NCBI GenBank assembly: GCA_029974035.1
Contig: JARKQG010000131.1
Span: forward strand, 1-7,657
Direction: 5' to 3'
DNA: 7,657 nt
Source of the DNA: Eubacteriales bacterium
GTDB taxonomy: Bacteria > Bacillota_A > Clostridia > Christensenellales > Aristaeellaceae
Position numbers and translations under genes: made by a program. This document shows, in pieces, positions 5,886 through 7,657 of this stretch. The notes beneath the pieces were generated by a model. It searched no databases and had not been told where the DNA came from. It was given only the letters and a program-made list of their open reading frames with translations. Position 1 is the stretch's first letter, and each line of letters begins with the position of its first letter.

Positions 5886-6881
5886 ATGTCGCAGCAAAGC
5901 CGCGCGCTGGATCGCAGATTTGACCTGCAGAAGCTGTTCGCGCCCCTGGTGATGATCCTGCTGTACATCTTTTTTGCGATTTTCGGAAACAACTTCCTGT
6001 CCATCGAATCGCTGGTCAACATCCTCAACGCTTCCTACTACATCGGTTTCATGGCGCTGGGCGTGACGTTTGTCATCATCACCGGCGGCATCGACCTGTC
6101 GCTGGGCACCACGATGATCTGCGGCATGCTCATCGGCGGCCTGGCCCAGAACTGGGGCTGGAGCATCTGGGCCTCGCTGGGGCTGGGCGTGGCGGTGAGC
6201 ACCCTCATCGGGCTTCTCAACGGCGTGATGATCGCCTACCTGAAGCTGCCGCCCTTCATCGCCACGCTGGGCACGCAGATGATGGGCATGGGTTTTGGCG
6301 CCATCATCACCAAGGTCACCACCATGCGCTACACCGATCAGACCTTCAAGCGCCTGTTCTACAAGCTGGGCAACGAGGAGACGCTGGGCGCCTTCCGGGC
6401 CTTCCCCATCGGCATCGTGTGGCTGATCGGCGTATTCCTGCTGGCGTGGGTGGTTTTGAACCGCACCAAGTTCGGCCGCTACACCTTTGCGATGGGCTCC
6501 AACTTTGAGGCCGCGCGCCTTTCCGGCATCCGGACGCGCTACTGGCTCACGCTGGTGTACACGCTGTGCGGCTTCTTCTGCGGCATCGCGGGCATCTTCT
6601 ACGCGGCGGTGTACACCACCATCATCCCCTCCACCGGCAACGGTCTCGAGCTTCTGGCCATCGCGGGCGTCGTCATCGGCGGCACCTCGATGTCGGGCGG
6701 CACGGGCTCGCTCACCGGCACGCTGATCGGCGTATTCACCATGTCGATTTTGCGCACGGGCCTGATGTCCATGAACCTTCAGGGCCAGTGGCAGACCTTC
6801 ATGACCGGCCTGGTCGTGGTGGGCGCCGTGCTGCTGGACCAGTACCGGGTGAGCCAGGCCAACAAGGTGAAGAAGGCCTGA
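5886..6881 (+). CDS. Sugar ABC importer, permease subunit (RbsC-type)
   Basis: The membrane channel of the importer, 331 residues, BPD_transp_2 family. About eight to ten hydrophobic segments are visible. Family landmarks are 'TGGIDLSLGTT' after the second or third segment, 'LPPFIATLGT', 'FGRYTFAMGSNFEAARLSGI' (the cytoplasmic loop thought to contact the ATPase) and 'GVVIGGTSMSGGTGSLTGT' near the end. Start ATG 5886 is preferred over an in-frame GTG at 5877, because AGGAG (5873-5877) lies 8 bases before 5886 and would overlap the GTG. The gap after the ATPase stop is only 11 bases and the ribosome binding site overlaps that stop, so the two are co-translated. A homodimer is normal for this type, and no second permease gene is seen in the window. 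Confidence 0.93.
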   Translation: MSQQSRALDRRFDLQKLFAPLVMILLYIFFAIFGNNFLSIESLVNILNASYYIGFMALGVTFVIITGGIDLSLGTTMICGMLIGGLAQNWGWSIWASLGLGVAVSTLIGLLNGVMIAYLKLPPFIATLGTQMMGMGFGAIITKVTTMRYTDQTFKRLFYKLGNEETLGAFRAFPIGIVWLIGVFLLAWVVLNRTKFGRYTFAMGSNFEAARLSGIRTRYWLTLVYTLCGFFCGIAGIFYAAVYTTIIPSTGNGLELLAIAGVVIGGTSMSGGTGSLTGTLIGVFTMSILRTGLMSMNLQGQWQTFMTGLVVVGAVLLDQYRVSQANKVKKA

Positions 6882-6902
6882 CGCCCCCCTCTTTGGTTTC
6901 TG

Positions 6903-6916
6903 GCGGCGATCGCCGC
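6903..6916 (+). other. Intercistronic GC palindrome before the binding-protein gene
   Basis: A perfect 14-bp palindrome (GCGGCGATCGCCGC) can fold into a 5-bp GC stem with a GATC loop, in the 68-base gap between permease and binding protein. No T-run follows, so it is not a standard terminator. In related operons such hairpins stabilise the binding-protein message or partly stop transcription; which applies here is unknown. Confidence 0.4.
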
Positions 6917-6949
6917 TTGAACAATACGCAATTTGGGAGGAACCTCACG

Positions 6950-7657
6950 ATGAAAAAGATCCTGGCTTTGGTTCTGGCTCTCGTTCTCGTGTTCGCGATG
7001 ACCGCGACGGCCCTGGCCGAAGCAAAACCCTACATCGCGATCATCTCCAAGGGCTTCCAGCATCAGTTCTGGCAGACTGTCAACCTGGGCGCCCAGGATG
7101 CCGCCGTCGAGTACAATGTGGACATCACCTTTGACGGCCCGCCGTCCGAATCCGACATCTCCGTGCAGATCGACATGCTCAACGCGGCGCTGGCCAAGAA
7201 CCCCAAGGCGCTGTGCCTGGCGGCCCTGGACACCGAGTCCGTGACCGAGCAGCTGCTCGCCGCCAAGGAAAAGGGCATCCCGGTCATCGGCTTTGACAGC
7301 GGTGTGCCCAACGCGCCCGAGGGCACCATCATCTCCACCGCCTCCACCGACAACGAGGCCGCCGGCGCCATGGGCGCCGAGCAGATGTACGGCATTGATT
7401 CCATCAAGGCCGCCATCGAGGCCGCCACGCCCGAGGCGCCCATCCTGATCGGCGCGATGAGCCAGGATGCCACCTCGGCCTCCGTCGTGGGCCGCACCAC
7501 GGGCTTCCTGAACAAGATGTGGGAGCTGGTCTCCGCCGTGAAGCCGGGCGAAGTCGCCATCACCGGCCACGACAAGTACAACAAGGCCTCCGAATCCGAC
7601 AAGGTTTCCGTTGAGCTGAACATCCTGGTGCCCGCCACCACCAACATCACCGACTGC
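6950..7657 (+). CDS. Sugar ABC importer, substrate-binding protein (Peripla_BP_4 type), 3' end missing
   Basis: This extracytoplasmic receptor delivers substrate to the permease. The first 236 residues are present and the gene runs off the window; family members are usually 310-360 residues. Residues 1-23 form a classic Sec signal peptide: Lys-Lys, a Leu/Val/Ala core, then 'ATALA' before Glu24. There is no lipobox cysteine. The mature part starts 'KPYIAIISKGFQHQFWQTV' (26-44), the usual first strand and helix of type I sugar-binding proteins, where aromatic residues stack on the sugar. It continues with 'QIDMLNAALAKNPKALCLA' (73-91) and 'GIPVIGFDSGVP' (109-120), whose Asp116 is a typical ligand contact. 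GGGAGG (6935-6940) lies 9 bases before the ATG. It is the third gene of the operon, with a hairpin in the preceding gap. The substrate is not identifiable; ribose, galactose, allose, inositol or similar are all possible. Confidence 0.92.
   Translation, partial: MKKILALVLALVLVFAMTATALAEAKPYIAIISKGFQHQFWQTVNLGAQDAAVEYNVDITFDGPPSESDISVQIDMLNAALAKNPKALCLAALDTESVTEQLLAAKEKGIPVIGFDSGVPNAPEGTIISTASTDNEAAGAMGAEQMYGIDSIKAAIEAATPEAPILIGAMSQDATSASVVGRTTGFLNKMWELVSAVKPGEVAITGHDKYNKASESDKVSVELNILVPATTNITDC

Noticed and set aside
4393..5886. 497-codon open frame on the minus strand
   Set aside because: It is antisense to the ABC ATPase gene, whose motifs are unambiguous. The His/Val/Asp-rich product is an artefact of codon bias.
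6779..7570. 263-codon open frame on the minus strand
   Set aside because: It is antisense to the binding-protein gene, Gly/His/Asp-rich and without a recognisable domain.
1..7657. tRNA, rRNA, CRISPR array, riboswitch or phage genes
   Set aside because: I looked for cloverleaf-like segments, regularly spaced repeats and known leader structures and saw none.

Overview
The window reads as chromosomal DNA of a GC-rich, Gram-positive-type Bacillota/Clostridia bacterium, probably a gut or anaerobic lineage. Four things point there: strong GGAGG-type ribosome binding sites before almost every gene, a DegV-family protein, a membrane protein resembling the sporulation protein YlbJ, and an RbsA/RbsC-like sugar ABC operon. 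This is inference from gene content; no rRNA or other marker is present.

Layout. (1) Bases 1-1360 are an atypical, AT-richer stretch. They hold unassigned DNA (1-195), an apparently intact 813-bp IS5-family (IS427-like) insertion sequence at 196-1008 flanked by a TA duplication, and an orphan 99-residue two-helix membrane protein gene of about 35% GC (1061-1360). A strong hairpin at 1366-1390 marks the border with the GC-rich backbone. (2) A DegV/FakB-type fatty-acid-binding protein gene on the minus strand (1419-2264) has a recognisable promoter. (3) Diverging from it is a two-gene block: a YlbJ-like integral membrane protein (best start GTG at 2425) and, 4 bases after its stop, a CE1/EstA-type serine esterase (3440-4225). 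The esterase also appears to have its own extended -10 promoter inside the end of the ylbJ-like gene. (4) A sugar ABC importer operon begins at 4366 behind a near-consensus promoter (exact TTGACA, 17-bp spacer, TATCTT) covered by two dyads that look like operator sites. Its order is double ATPase (4366-5874), RbsC-type permease (5886-6881) and periplasmic-type binding protein (6950 to the window end, incomplete).

Working together. The binding protein would capture a sugar or related small polyol outside the membrane, the permease would form the channel, and the tandem-domain ATPase would drive import. The sugar cannot be named from sequence alone. No regulator or sugar-metabolism gene lies in the window.

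I found no clearly undescribed multi-gene system. The points most worth checking are the IS with its in-IR promoter and canonical -1 slippery site, the accessory locus it interrupted, the operator architecture of the ABC promoter, and a binding protein whose signal peptide lacks a lipobox cysteine.
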